A stretch of 64,000 bases of DNA from Aplysia californica. Taxonomy: Eukaryota; Mollusca; Gastropoda; Aplysiida; Aplysiidae. Where the stretch lies: the NCBI RefSeq assembly GCF_000002075.1, contig NW_004797526.1, positions 587,319 to 651,318 of the forward strand. The letters run 5' to 3'. Made by a program: the position numbers and the translations under genes. Every line of letters begins with the position of its first letter. Within the stretch, counting starts at the first letter, position 1. Shown piece by piece: positions 46,450 to 60,969 of the stretch. The notes beneath the pieces were generated by a model, which did no database searches, was not told where the DNA came from, and saw only the letters and a list, made by a program, of their open reading frames with translations.

Positions 46450-49400
46450 TTAAGGTCAACTTTTTATACATTGCATGATGTGGCTCATACTCATGATGAT
46501 GCTTAGGTTTTATCAAGTTAGAGGTGCACAGTTTCTCAGCTAACTGTATTAGCATATATATATATTTGCCGATTGCTGTTGAAACTGTTTCTTGTTAATG
46601 TTACAACAAGATGAGCAGATTGTCCTATCAGGTGATGTGATCACTTTTGTATATTGTGCTCTGTATAATTTATATGTGTAAAAGACCATTGGGCCAGATG
46701 GTTTTTACATAAGAATGAATTCACAATGCATTTTTACATGGCTAGGTTATTTTTTGTTTTGAGCTAATATTCTATTTGAATTAGTACATTGTGAAATCTG
46801 GATGTTTCGTCTTTGAATTTTGATATGTTGCTAATTTTCTTTGAAGTTAATAGCTTGACTGTACTGGGGAAGAAATTTTTGGTCAATTTTTTCAAAGTTA
46901 AAATAACATAAATTTTAAACTGCCAGTGAGTTACAGCATCGGAAATGTTGTGTGATAAAATGCACTACACTCAAACGACAGTAAAAAATAATAATGCTAC
47001 AGTTGTGGAGAAACAAAATGGAAGATGTTTGAGGAGAATAAGAATGCACTTTACGTGAATGATACTTACTTTCTAGGTTGCTCTGCTGGTGATTCCTACC
47101 TTTAGAGTATCTTGAGTAAAAAAAAAAAATTCCAGTAATACAGAAAAAAACCCAGTGCTTTCATTTGTACATGCATTCCTGCTACTCGGAAATGATTTTT
47201 TAAAATACAGGTACATTTATATATCTTATGTCCTGATATCCATAGCACTCATGTTCAATTCCAGTTAGATAAATATTGTTGGAAGGTGAAAAAAAACAGT
47301 GGGCCTCCTGCCATCAGCTGATTGCACGTGCACATCACATTATACTGCACTGTTTACCAGTTGAGCATAACAATAACAACCATGGTCTTTTAAGGGTTAA
47401 CTTGTGAAATTTTATTGGAGCTGAGATCTTCTATTTTGTCTTTATTATATATATGTTCTCTTGCTAGATCTCAGGCGGAGTTGACAATAGGTTTCTCAAC
47501 ACACAGGGCAACAGGTTGTTTTTTATGTGGCCTACTTTCTTCTAGTTCAAGATAAGCTTGATCCACCTTTTTAGCTGCAGAGTTTTAGAGCATTAGAAGC
47601 AACACTTTGTTTGATAATATGATTTTAAGGTTGTGCTGCTGTCTCAAAGAACGCTCGTAATTCACGAAACTTGGCTGAGCGAGCTTATTGTGATCAACAT
47701 ATAGGCCTATTTTGATATCGATATCATTTTTAACAAACTGTGATATGTTTATCATGATCAGATTGTCTGTCTATCTTTGTTGTTACTTTTTAGTTTTTAA
47801 GGTAGGCCTACTTTTTAGAAACCAGCCCCCAACACCTATTTGACATATCATGTAATTTGTAGAGGTAATGTTTAGTTTATACATAAATCTAAGTCATGCT
47901 GATGTCAAAATCAATTGCCAAAGACAAATTTATTGTAGCAAATTGTAGCAAAAATTTGTAATAAACAATATGCCTATTCTCCCAAGTGCTTCTAGCAAGC
48001 AGGTATCATCAAGACCATCACGTTTCATAATACAACATGATACAAGGTATACCAATCAATTACAACAGCCTATTCTGGGTGTGCACATCCTCACGAGTTG
48101 ATTACTCAATTAATCATGACATCAGCTGACAACAATTTGTAAAATCATTCATTTTATTTGGGGCGTTTGCCATTGCTGTCAACACAATGAATTTTGTGAA
48201 AAACAAAGTCGTATTTATTACCTTTTTTCCTGATTCCTTATTAGTTTCTCCCTGTGTTCTTCACTTTTCCTCTTAACTTACAGTCTAGTTTATATCCCCT
48301 GGGGTACTTGAAACATTGTCTTTAAAAACGGTTTTGTTGCAAACTCCTTCTAATGTACTTTATTCTTTGTGTAAAACCATTCTGTTTACCATGGAAAGAG
48401 AAATGTTTGTTAGCAGTATTAAAATGCCGGATAATTTATAACAAATGAGGAAAAAAAGGCTCTGTTATTTTGACTGCAGTTATTAATTACACTAGTGACC
48501 TTTTTTCACAGTACGTATTTATGATCTTTATGTTGAGAGTGAATAGTTGATATGAATTTGTTTTACAAGTAATGTTTTTAATTAAAATCTGTTCATTAAC
48601 TCTCTCTTTACATGAATGGAGTACCTTATTGCAAATTGCAGAATAGTGATAAGAAGCCCTGAGAGTGATATATTGCTGACAAAATATGTTCTGGCATATC
48701 AATGCCGTTTGTTTTCACTCCTGGATCTCTATGGGTATTGTGGATGTTCACTTTTATGAACACAGTATAATTGAAATATTTTGAAATAAAATGAGTTATT
48801 TCAATTGCCAAAATCAAAGTCTGTTTTCTTCATGTTATGTGTTTAGGCTTTTGCCATGAAGAATTGCTGGACATAACACTTTTGTAAGAAATGCGGGTGC
48901 AGGTGGGAATAACTTAAACAATGTCTCTACAATATAAAATATACACACATCTCACACAGGATTTTTTTTTCACTTCATCATGATTCTCTTTAATTGTACT
49001 GAAAACATCCTTCGTTTTGTGAAAGAAAACATACAGTACATACCAAAGTAAGGCCAAAGTAGCCTACTCATGGTAATTTTATTTTCAAATGTAGTTGTGC
49101 ACATCCTAAAATTTTGAAATGTGATTATTCAAGTCCTGATATGCAAAAAATTACCTTGCTATACACTGCGAAAAATCCTGTCAGTTCGTTACAGTTTTTT
49201 GATATGTGAAATCCCCAGCTTGCACTGTATGTTTCCCAAGAAGCTGAGAATGATTTTGAGTGTCCTAGGGTCTACTAGGGTAACAATAATAGGTGTAAAG
49301 CGCATAGAGCATGCTGTAGTGTGTGGATATGTGTATATAAACATGCAATTATTATTATTAATATTATTATTACAATATCAGTCATTTAGTGTAGGAAAAG

Positions 49401-51006
49401 CAAGACAGGAACATCAGAGAAAAAGAACCAGGACCAACCAGAGATGTCCTCCACCACCCAGTCCAATCTCTTCAAACTGCAGAATAAACATCGCTGTCTT
49501 CCATCCTGGCAAACTGAGCACACAGTAATATTTTTAACACTACAAAATAACAGTGCTTTGGTAAAACCCTTTCATCACCTTGGACATCACTTTGTAAAAT
49601 ATTAAAATATGTAATCATGTTGGACGGATTTAAGCCCACTGTGCGAAATCTCTCTATCTAAAAAAAAAGTGTGTCAATGAACTTGGAAATAGCTGACATT
49701 GTGCTCAGTTAGAAATTTTACTTCAATAAAAATTAAGTCAAGCCTTAAGACGATTGAGGGATGGATATATTGCAACTTGAGTTGGGAACCAACACAGACA
49801 TCTAGAGCATTTCTACATCACCTCTGTATATCGATGCTAAGCAACCCTTAAAAATACCTGTACCCATCTTGAGTTTTGTATCAATGTGTTTTTCATAGGG
49901 GCATCAACTTGATCTTGACCTATTTCCATTTGGGAAAACCAACACTCTAACAATTATTTCTTGACTTGCAAGGGAAAAGTAGCCTACCTGATAGGGAAGG
50001 TTCATGTCTGAATGTCTCAGTAGGAAACTACACAATTTTTAAGGACACACTGTTAGTGTTAGTTTTTCTTTGAGATATGAAACCAGCCAACCAGAAGAAA
50101 AAAAAAGAAACTTGTACAAGTTCCACTACTTCTTTTATTTTGATAGATAGAAAGATGCTACTCTAACTCTAAGGTATCGGATGAGCGTCCTCCCCTCGCT
50201 TACTAGTTATCAGTTTTTTTGTGCACTCCCCACTACTTATTCCATACCCCCGATATTATTTTCCAGCTTGCCACGACTGACGATCATGTGAAGCATTATA
50301 TCTAAAATCTAGATATCTGAAGGAAACTCCTTTTTTTTGTGTCAATGGCAAATTACCCTCAGTATTGCAGGTACCGGTACCGGGTTGGCTACCTTAATTT
50401 TGTGCATTTTAAAAACTTTTGTACATTGGTTTATATTTTTTAATGAAACTGGTTTGTTCCTAAATGGGAAAAGTTATCACAGTACCTTACAAAATCATTA
50501 AAATTTCAAGATCTCTTGTTCTTGTATTCACTGAAGGAGAAATAAAACAGATTTGTTCCTACTAGTCCACAGGGGTATGAGGTCGAATGAGCCAGCCCCC
50601 ACCCCCTCCCTGTTTATTAATTTTGGACCACTTGTCCACCCATATCTTAGAGTATATGAACAAAGAGTAAATAAAGGCAATGACCAAAGAATAAATAAAG
50701 GCGATAATTTTTGACAAAATATGAACTTTAATCACAGCCTAAGCCACAGAACTCTTTCAACTCAAACCACAGTCAATAACTAGCCACAACACAGACAACA
50801 AATGGCGACAAATCTTATACAAAATACATTTGTATTTGTAGAGGAAGGTCATTGAACAGAGTCAAAATTTAAATGCAAGCCTTTTGTGTCCAATAAAGAA
50901 GAAAAAACGAAAGATAAAGAAGTGGAAGGTCTAACATATATTAATGTACATTATACTTCATTAGTGAAGGATTCATTAACTTCAAAGCTTTCTAGTACAG
51001 TACTAC

Positions 51007-51252
51007 TTAACCTTATCCGTACGCCCTGAGGTCATTTTGTACCCCCGGGGTTGTATTTTTCACATTTTAGAATACTTCTAGTACAAAGATCTCTATGAAA
51101 TTTTCAGTATTTCTCAAAAAATCATTTTAACAGACTGCTATGCAAAGCCTACGGATCAGATTAACGAGTAAATTTCCTCTTTGGAAAGTGGTGGCACAGA
51201 GTTCCCCACGCCGTATGGACAATAGTAAAACACGACGTACAGATAGGGTTGA
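51007..51252. mobile_element. Degenerate piggyBac-like MITE
   Basis: The left end TTAACCTTATCCGTACG matches the inverted right end TCAACCCTATCTGTACG at 14 of 17 positions. The right TTAA is mutated to TTGA. It is 246 bp. Confidence 0.45.
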
Positions 51253-53528
51253 CAGTTACTTAATACCTGAATAAGAGTTCAAACTGTAGGGTCTTTCTCA
51301 CCATTCACTGGAGCCTGGCTCCATTCTTTTCTTACTTTTAAGTTAAAGCAATATAAAAGTAAAAGTAAGGCAGCATGGACTCTTTCTTAACAATGCTGAG
51401 GAAAGAAAATTGTTTAGTGAAAAACCTGCAGTAAAAATGTTCTATTTTAAACACCTGTCCAGCACACTGTGTCCTTACACTGGCACGTAGCATCTGGATG
51501 TCTTGGAACTAGTGAATATAATATAAAAATGGGCTTCTCACCCAAATGTGAAGCAGGTAGATGTCTTATCACCATACATGTTGAACTAAGAAACACCTCG
51601 ACTACACCACAGCGATGATGGGAATGTAACCTGGTGTGGCACCTTTTCCAAGACTGAAATGGATACCAACACTGAGCCCATAACAAGCATAAAGCTCCCA
51701 ATTCATGAAACACAGAGTACAAGAAGCTGGAAACTTAAAACCAGATGGCATTTTCTACTTTGCATTACATTAGAAAAGAGCGATAACAACAATTATAGTA
51801 ATAGAACATAATTTCCATGTTTCTCGCACTGGACATTTCATTGATGTAAAGGCCAGGATGCTATCTGAACTATCTACTTCAGTCATATATGATACGTAGT
51901 TCAATATGAACAAATGATGGAGGAAAAAGCACATGGACACAATCATGGTCAAATCAGTGAAGGAGAAAGCACCTTCAAGAAAGACATTAAAAAATACAAG
52001 TATAAATGTATGTGTGCAAATCTCAAGGCACAGTTTTTATTCATTCAATAGAACTAACGCAGGTGTTTCTTTTTAAGTACGCCACATGCTGCACTGTCAG
52101 AAAATTTTACAAACTAAATAATGAAAGAGATTCAGTTTTCTTCAGAAACTTCCACAAAGAAAAGAGTGTTATAATAGTTATGATACAAATCCCCCCCCCC
52201 TCCCCCAAGAAATTTTGGAGGTAGATTACCCTATCATATTTGCCCCTCTGAGAAAGGAAAGGAAACATTGCTCAGCACAAGTTGGTTCACCCAGGAAGAG
52301 AAACTGAAAACAGCTCAAGATTCAATCCATCACATGACCCACGAGAGGCAGATTTATATTCAAATTCAATCCAGGTAAAAAAAATTACCCGTATAGATCT
52401 ACATACAGTTCCAAACTAAAAGAAACAGCTGTCAAGGTAGCAGGTTTTTCTCACCATGATTACAGAACTATGAGAAAAAAGAAATTTCGTGATGTATTGA
52501 TGCCCCCTCCCTTCTTTTGGCATTTTTTAATAAAGGCAGTACAGATTTAATCATAGACAGTCAGTATATTTTTGCAAACAAAGAACAAATAAATCATTAG
52601 GCAACTAATTAGAATTAAACATAATTTTACTAAGATATTAGTAACTTCGGGAGAAGATCCCAGGTAAGTCATTGGATCCAAATTCTCATGTCATCCTTTC
52701 AATTTTTTTCTTATTTCTATAATAGAAATATAACTAATATTGTCATAGGACATTCTATGATTTTCTGAGTTTTCCACCATGTTGCTTTTTAAAACACCTG
52801 TACTGTCATGACATGTACATGGACCTCGAGCTGAATAATCTTGGCCCTTTATTTAACTACACTGAAGGGAAGCAGAGTCCTCCAGTCACATCCTCCACAT
52901 GAATGGATCACACTGACCTTTGAAAGAAAACGCCAAAAGGAAAGAGAGGAGAATAAGGGTACACCTCTCAATCAATGAATATTTGCTGTGCATCTTGACT
53001 CACAAGAAAAGTAAGTCAATCATTTCTTTTCCTCTATCAAAACTCCTATCATTTTGTAATTTGGAAATGAAATGTGACATGGAGAACTGTAATTGTAATG
53101 TAATCTTGAACTTGTCCTAAATCACTACCCAAGAATTACAAAGTTCTATCTGCTCATTATCTAGTTCTGAGAAATTTGAAAGTAAAGATTTTGAGTTTCA
53201 CAGAATGTCATGGTCTTTCGAATGCAATTCTTTGAATATCATGATAATGACTCAGAACTTATAGTGAGAATGTCTCAGTTCAAAGATTGACCAAACTTTT
53301 ATATTATAACCTAAAAAAACCCCTGACATTTTGAAATCATTAAAGTAGAATATGTATTATATGGTAAAAATAAAAACCGCTAGATATTGTCCTAGAATCA
53401 TTCAGGACACAAAATGGTGAGTGTGTGTGTGTGTGTTTGTGCGTGTGTTTGTGTGTGAGTATTTGTGTGTTTGAGAACCCAATCAAAATGAGCAAACTGT
53501 AGGGTAGGAAGAAAACTGGATTCAGGTA

Positions 53529-54285
53529 CAATAGAATCCTGCTATAATGTGAGGGAGGGGACTGGTGCGAAATGCCCGTTATAGCCGGATTCTCGTTATA
53601 AGGGATCCAGTAATAAATTCATCGGAAATAATAAAGTAAGCCTAATCTATGAGTTTGGTGTTCCGTTTATTCCTTTTGTTATATCTCCTGATGATGATTT
53701 TGTTCAAAATGACCTCTAGGTCTTACTTCATCAAAAATCGAATCAGGTTTCTTTCTCTAGCGCTAGCGATGTTGACAGCTCCGCTGGCTCTAGGCTAACT
53801 CACCCGCTGTGTTGTCCCCCCACCCCACCACATCCTGTGGTGCGTTCCGTCTGCTAAGTTGTACATGACACACATTCGCTCCATCCATCACAGCACTGTG
53901 ACCTCTCCATCCCCGCATCGAAGAAGTGAGAGGCACGGTAGGCCTAATATAATCTAGACTAGGCTGGCTACGCCAGACCCTTCCCACTCATTTGTTCTGG
54001 CCTTCGTTGTTGGCACATGTGGGCTCCCCCATTCTTTGTTTCGCTAGATCACTAACAAGTTTCTCAACTGGCGAGGTTTTACATAAATGTATAATTGGCC
54101 TACGCGCTGTGCACAGCAGCAGCAATATTCCACAATAACTGACTGAGGTGTTAGTCTGATTGTACTATAGCAGTATTTTATTTACAAAGATAAAGAAGGG
54201 CGAAAAAAAGGGGTTTTAGAATAGTGTCTTTATAACAGAAGCGTTATTTCATTATTTCAGGACTCGTTATAAGTGGACTCCACTG
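53529..54285. mobile_element. pogo/Tigger-like MITE (family 5)
   Basis: The left end CAATAGAATCCTGCTATAAT and inverted right end CAGTGGAGTCCACTTATAAC are flanked by TA at 53527-53528 and 54286-54287. Internal TCGTTATAAGG motifs resemble subterminal repeats of pogo/Tigger elements. It is 757 bp and lies in the region between kif24 and the ASB-like gene. Confidence 0.55.
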
Positions 54286-54952
54286 TAAAAAATCTAAATT
54301 AAATGGGGTATCAGCTGATTTTGCTATCAATCAAGGAAATTTGGTAGAGACTCAAGTGTGGTTTGCTCCTTCTTTCCCATCGAAATCTGTCACCATTATC
54401 TCTCCTTCTCTTTTTTGTATATTAGTCTCTGTTAACATCTATAATCTCTGGTGTTTATATTAACCATTTGTGCTGCAAGTGCCACAGAAAACTACTTCTA
54501 AAATGCCACCCAAACAATCACTGTCAGTATAAAAACAAGTCATCAGGTTATCAACAACAAAAAAGCACATCTTGTTTAATATCCCTTTAAAAAAACCCAA
54601 GTCATTTCACAAAAGAATAATGCATGGAATAATTTTTAATATTGGGTGTGGTTAAAAAAAATTATATTTCCAACAGCCCACCGAATGAGATCGCCAAAAT
54701 CTTTTCACACACCTACATAGTCAAGTGCAATGATCATGTTACTGTCAATTTAAAATCTTATTTGTCAAAAATAGTAAAAAAAAATTTTTTTAAAAAGGAG
54801 GTTAAAAAAGATCCACATAAAGAAATTATGTGTGTTGTGTAACACGCTGACAAAATGTGAGCATTCCACAGCGCCACACGCTTTAAATTTTACCTTGTGA
54901 AAAACAGTCCCAGTAAAAAGCAGTGTTGGGCATTTAATTAAGGAGTGGCTTT

Positions 54953-55287
54953 TTAACCCTTTGAGCCGGTCGTTCTCAGGCTACCGTACCCTCTGCCTGA
55001 GATCTTGAGCGATATATTATTACTAAAATTAAAATTCATGTGATCGTCAGAATCCCATCCCATATCCCACTCATGGTAGTCCTCATCATTACTAGCATCT
55101 AATTCAGAAAGATCTTCAAAATAATCAGTAGTAATGTCTTGTGTAGTAAAGACAGTGTCCCAAGCGAATTTTGTCACAGACGGGTCGGTTTGGGGATAGG
55201 GTAGCGTTCACCACTCTACCCCAGGCTAGGCATATGGACAATTTTACATGCCTCCGGTGTACTGGAGGCTAGGGCTCAAAGGGTTAA
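54953..55287. mobile_element. piggyBac-like MITE with possible transposase remnant
   Basis: The perfect inverted ends TTAACCCTTTGAGCC and GGCTCAAAGGGTTAA include TTAA duplications (54953-54956 and 55284-55287). It is 335 bp. The minus strand holds a 74-codon acidic frame (FEDLSELDASNDEDYHEW) with the composition of piggyBac transposase N-termini, so it may be an internally deleted derivative of an autonomous element. Confidence 0.7.
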
Positions 55288-56283
55288 AAATGCTGGACTG
55301 CTGTATATCTACTGCCTTTATCTGATGTGATGTGGGGATCCTAATGATTCATCCATGCAAATGCCAAAAGATAAGTGAGACCAAATCTAGTGAGAACTGA
55401 AAGTATTTGAAATGTGCTCATTCAAATTCAAATAATAACAATAAACTATTATGGACAGCATTTGAGCACTGAGTTTTTCACTCGTAAGTTTTGATAGCGT
55501 TAATTATTTTGAAACATTGTAACTTCTTGACACAAAATAAACGTATTGGCAACAAGCTGAATGGTTCAGAAAAATAAGTACTTGAAAGAGGATATGTGGA
55601 ACAAACAGAATTTTTCTAGTTATACTAAACAGAGAAACAAACACAAAAAACCCACTTGATAAAGAGCCACATAAGGACTCTGTCACAAAAGACTTGCTCA
55701 CAAATCTAAAAAATCACATTTTTACATTACACTTTAAATTAAAGATTGAATAAAACAAAGTACACACAGCGAAAAAATTGTTATAAAAATTGAAGCCCCG
55801 AGAAATGAACTCCGTGAATGTCTTGAGTTTATTGAGCAGGAAACACAGAAGATATTTGATTTATAAATTTTCTGTAAATTAAAACCCAAGTCCTGAAGTC
55901 AGGGTAAATATCACACAAAAGAACAAAATGACTAGAATAATTAATGCCATTTGCCAGCCTACATTTTCACCTTGTCTGTCAATCCATCATTCAAATTGAT
56001 TCGGTTACACATACAAGACATGTTATATTAAAAAGCTCACAATATACATCAGAAAGAAGTACTGCGATACCATAAGTCACACACAACATATTAAACTCAA
56101 GTTCAAGACCTATAAATAGTCTAAACTGCTTGTTACTAATAGACTGTAAACTGTACAGAAGATTTACAAAAAGAAGTGAGAATCCCTGGCCAGACAATTG
56201 CACACTATGTTGGACCGAGAATCTCCTGGCGAGCACTGCAACATTCCTTACTGCTACCCTACTCTTCACATTAAATGCTGAAA

Positions 56284-56520
56284 AATGATGAAATGGTATG
56301 GGTTTAACGCCCCTATCAACACTATTAGGTTATTTAAGAGGTGGAACCTCCGAGTTTAACGTCTGTCTCCGAAAGAACTGAGCCAAGTCGGAAATTCGTG
56401 TACAAGCCCTTTCCTAAGGTCACAACGTTGGACCCAGCTGAGGCTTGAACCCCCAAACCCGCAATGTCATGATTACGAGTCTGGTAGCATAACCACTAGG
56501 CTGTTGACACTACCATTAAA
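56284..56520 (-). repeat. tRNA-Thr-derived SINE
   Basis: On the minus strand, an A-box-like TAGTGGTTATGCTACCAG, an anticodon loop CTCGTAA (anticodon CGT, Thr) and a B box GGGGGTTCAAGCC are followed by a body and a tail ending TTGATAGGGGCGTTAAACCC. This is the usual plan of a tRNA-headed SINE. Flanking duplications were not clear. Confidence 0.75.
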
Positions 56521-58013
56521 TCAGCTGTCTAAGTACCAGAAACAACTGTGGAACTGAAAACCACAGATCAAGATCAAGAGCATGATTACTGGGCTAGACA
56601 AAAGGGTATATAATAAATAAATGAGGTAAATTATTTTATGATTGTTTTCCCACACATAAGGACTTGTTTATGCTGGAACGCAGTTTACCTAGAGATTACT
56701 TTTGCAGTAATGACAGAGACTGCTTTGCTGCTTGCAAGTTGCCGCTAGTCTAAAAAGTGAAATAAGTATTGACAATAAAAGATCATTGCCGTTTTAGTAC
56801 CTTAGAATGAACATACTGTTGATAGGCTCCGGTGTTCCAATTTCGTTATATCTAGTTTCTGTCTATTCAAGATTCCAATTGATATACTTTGCATTTGAAC
56901 AAGCGATTAGGCAGAAAGTAAAAATGGTGCTTCAGAAATAACGTTATTTGTCGCATACGAGCCATTCATCGAATTTGTCATTGTAGTTCCAATTTTTTCA
57001 TATCATGTTTGCAGCAATTTCATTGCATGCCTGTGACTTGGTGTGGAAATCCAGCACGAGGCAGCTTTTGATGTTCACTCTTTATAGGTTCATTAAGGAA
57101 TAAGGTGTCTATCTTGAGTTTATTTTCACACGTTTAATTTCTTTTTTTAAAAACTCAAATTATTTAGCTGATTATGATAACAACAGGCCTACTAGATGAA
57201 ATCGGTACAACACTTTCCCCTCTTCAAGAAGGCAGAAAACATGAAAGGGTCATTTGGTGGGACAGAAAGTTTGGTTTGTTTTAAATTTGAGTTGGAAAAG
57301 GATCACAGGGGGAGTGTGCTGCAACAAAATCGGACCACTGATGAAATTGAAAAGGTGAGGAAATGGGCACACCCTACCCTCTAGTTAACTTTTCCCTTTT
57401 GTTTATTTTCCTAAGACAAACATATTTAGTGCTGACAAGGTATCAATAGCCCACACAGAAAAAAAAATGAGCAAGTTGGAGCAATAAAAGGTGAAAGGTG
57501 ACTACTCTACCATGAACTTAAATACACTGACTAGTTTTAGATATAAAAATTACCTTTTTTAGCTAAATATAATGCATCATATATACATATACAGAACAAT
57601 AGAAAAGCACAATATTTTTCTAATAAAAACAATATACTTTATATCGATCATATAGCAATAATACAAAACAATAAAAATCAAGGGTAGTTCATAAGAAAAA
57701 ACCCACATTCACTGCGAAAGGGAGGGGAACAAACAACAAAGATTTTGTTCAGGCACATTATCACAGTTGGATAAAAATTTCCTCACGACATCTGATATCA
57801 ACAACTATAATACTGTCAAAACAACATGAACTAATATTTAAAGCTATGATAAAATACCTACACCTTCCCCACAGAAGTCGGTAAAGAAGGCAAAGATGTA
57901 AAAATGTACATGCTGAAGAAACATGATGCTAAAAAGTAACCTGCTTTGTGTGAAAATCCAGCATAGTAAAGATGGAGGAGCAATTAGTGAAAAACTGTGT
58001 TTATGAGTATGTT

Positions 58014-58044
<31 letters not shown>

Positions 58045-59308
58045 GTGTATTTGTGAGTACTGACATTCAGTTTAAGAAACTCCATATTTCCTATACTTCC
58101 TCCTCCAATCCATCCAAAGTTTGATCTTAAATGCTTCCTGTGTATTTATCATACTTTGTATAGAAAAGGGTACAAAACCTGACACTATGTTAAAAAATGA
58201 AGAAATTTAGAAAAAAAGATATTACACACACAAGACCAATAGTGAGAACCGTCTTCAGTTTTCAGTTTCATGTTCTTTCAGTCATGTACAGAAAAAGAAG
58301 GGGAAAAAAATGATTCAATGATTAAGACATACTATGAATGTGCAACTTTAAAAGCTTTGTAATGCAGGTCATGCCAGCTGCTGGAGGAAAATATTGATCA
58401 CAGCTTTTCTTTCCTTACAGAGTGGGGTAAAGGAGTCTATTATTGGCAAAGTATTGACCTGGTCAACAGATGTTGAGGGTCTGTGCACAGCCTGTCAATA
58501 TACACCTACTTAAACATTAGAAAATGTTCAGTCTGAAAAATATTGGAGCTGGTAAAAGTAACAAAAGATCTGGTTGTGTTAAAAAAAAAAAAAAAAGAAA
58601 GAAAAAGACCTGAAAGCTTTTATTTGTTCTGATCAAACATTTAAGACACATACTAACAAAGACTAAACCCAAGTGCAAACTTGATAAAAAAAAGACAGTG
58701 TACATGTTAAAAGCACAGAACTTTTAGCAGAGGGAACTTTTCGTCTTTGTTATTCTTTATGCATTATTGTTATACTAAAAAAAAGCCCCACTAAACAAAA
58801 GTCCAATGCAAATAGAAAATAAGCTTTTATGTAAAAAAACAACCCCAAAGCAGCTCTTATACGACCCTCAAAACTTGTCTGTTTTGTCTCTTATAATGCT
58901 CTTGAAAAAAGAACAGACAGTACATCCTTTAATTTTTAACCCCTTTTCCTCCGATTTAAGAATTTCTTTCTACAAAAGTGTGACTACGTCTTTCATAATT
59001 CAAGTCTCCCCTTTAGTATGTCAACCAGCAGGTAACGATCGCAGAAAAATTGGGGGTGCCATGAAATTAAGTGCAATGTCCTGTAAACACCACTCTATAT
59101 CTCAGCCATTGTGTGAATGTCTCTATCCCCCATTTCCCCATTGTAACTCATGTGTGAAAACATTGGAGCATATGTTCAGCAGTGCCAACTGAGCATTTCA
59201 CCTTACTTCACAGGCTTTCTAAACTTGCTACATGGGTGTCCCATCATGCTGGCCATCAATGTAATAATCAGTATGACATGAGGGAAAAAGTGTGGATCTT
59301 CTTCAAAT

Positions 59309-59492
59309 TTTAAAAAGTTTTAGTAGAGGTTTTACGGAGCTCACAACTGCATAAGGTCATATGAGTGCCAGAAGATTAGAGGTGTTACAAGAGAGTAACA
59401 AACACAAAAAAGAAGGAGGGAAGATAAAGACAATAGATGTTTGATAGGAAAGAAGAAGCAAACCACGCCAGAGCACCGGCCAACCACCCACT
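59309..59492 (-). repeat. SINE with 10-bp target-site duplication
   Basis: The body matches the 9592-9761 copy through to CAACCACCC. It is flanked by TTCTTCAAAT at 59299-59308 and 59493-59502. It lies downstream of the ASB-like gene, possibly in its 3' UTR. Confidence 0.75.
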
Positions 59493-60969
59493 TTCTTCAA
59501 ATGTTTTTTAACTTAAGGTTTGATCATTATGTTATTGATTGATCAATCTAATATATTGATTAATCAATCTAATCTATAACTCTGGACACCAAATGGATCT
59601 TTTCCCTCACAAACACAATTTGTGCTATGACCAACCAAATTTATCTTCAAGCAAATGATGAAAACACAGCACATACTAACAAATGGAATAGCACAAATGA
59701 AAATCATGAGTAAAAACACATCTTAAAAGTTCACAAAAGAAAGCAACTTACTTAAACAATGAAGCAAAAGATATTTTGGAAAAGCTTAAACGAACAGTGT
59801 GAATACTAAAGACTAAAGTAGGGAGTGGTTAAAGAAAATCATCACAGATCATTATGGGGGGGGGAGTAATACAAGATAAACATATTGTGTATGCCTGTGA
59901 TTAAGAACTTTGCCCACTTAGTACTTAAAGCTTCCTTGCTTAAAAGATGAGTGAAAGTCGATATCATGATCAATATGAGTGACAAATGTGTGGATCTAAA
60001 ATTGTCTTATATCGGCATCGTATCACTGTTAACTGTTAGGTACAAACTCACATAAGCTTTCAAAATTATTTCCCCTGTGGAACAGCATTTTTGAAACTCA
60101 TAAAAAATGAAAATACCATTACAGTGAATCATGTCTGGTACCAAATACTTCGCATCCTATTCAGAATAATCATTATACATAGAAATCGCCAGCACTTTCA
60201 CAAAATCCACAATAGTGAACATAAGGATACAAAAAAATTATTTTAAAATTTAAAAAATCCGTGATCATTAAGTAACTACACTTTGTCATCACAGAGCTCT
60301 TTGATATTTTACTCAAAACAAAATGTTAGGCAAAAGTGTGCACAGAGGTATTGAAAATATAAGAATAAAAAGAAAAAAGTAAACAATAAATATTTCGGAT
60401 AAGTCTTTTTAACATGTATAGCGGACTTGCGCACAGATGAGACCTTAAAAGCATTCTATATTTTTGTGGCTTCATAGACTGATCTGATTTAGATTGCTAA
60501 ATTGACAGCTTTAAACAATCAAATTTAGCCTAATCAACTAATTAGATAACAAAATTTCAAGGATAAAATTGTAGTAACATTGTTTAAAGCCAGAACAAAA
60601 AATGGTATGTCACTCTCCTGAGCTAATTCCTTTGTCTAAAAGGACGGAATCACAGTTTCAAAAATTCAAGGATGAAGAAGATCAAAGCAACAGTTTTCTG
60701 GTATTGATTAATTAGCTTCGGTATTTATACATTGATGCATATAGAATTCAAGGTAAAATTCCATAAAATTGAGCACACATTCTCCTTTAGTGAAATAATC
60801 TGGGGTTGTTTTTTTTTTCGAACAGGTTTCTACATAAGATTTTTTATGGAAATTGAGAGACAACAGTTTTTTAAGATCTAACCCAGCAGCTTTATAAGTG
60901 TTTATAACCCGCCCCACACATATTTCTATTTTTACTCTAAAGATAGTTTGTCATTCCCACACCTTTTAG

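Larger units (their letters stand above)
45422..60969. other. 15.5-kb region without a recognised gene, between convergent kif24 and ASB-like genes
   Basis: No open frame here has domain content or linkable exons. It should hold the 3' UTRs of both flanking genes. AATAAA at 47960-47965 and 48785-48790 (plus) are possible kif24 polyadenylation signals. It holds a Harbinger-like MITE, two piggyBac-like MITEs, one pogo-like MITE, two SINEs, AT and GT microsatellites (45564-45600, 53419-53470, 58011-58048), and otherwise AT-rich unique sequence. Confidence 0.55.

Noticed and set aside
49121-49528. 135-codon frame on the plus strand
   Set aside because: No recognisable family, mixed low-complexity ATT repeats inside, and no matching splice-linked exon.
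58806-59192. 128-codon frame on the plus strand
   Set aside because: No domain, AT-rich composition, and located in the probable 3' flank of the ASB-like gene on the opposite strand.
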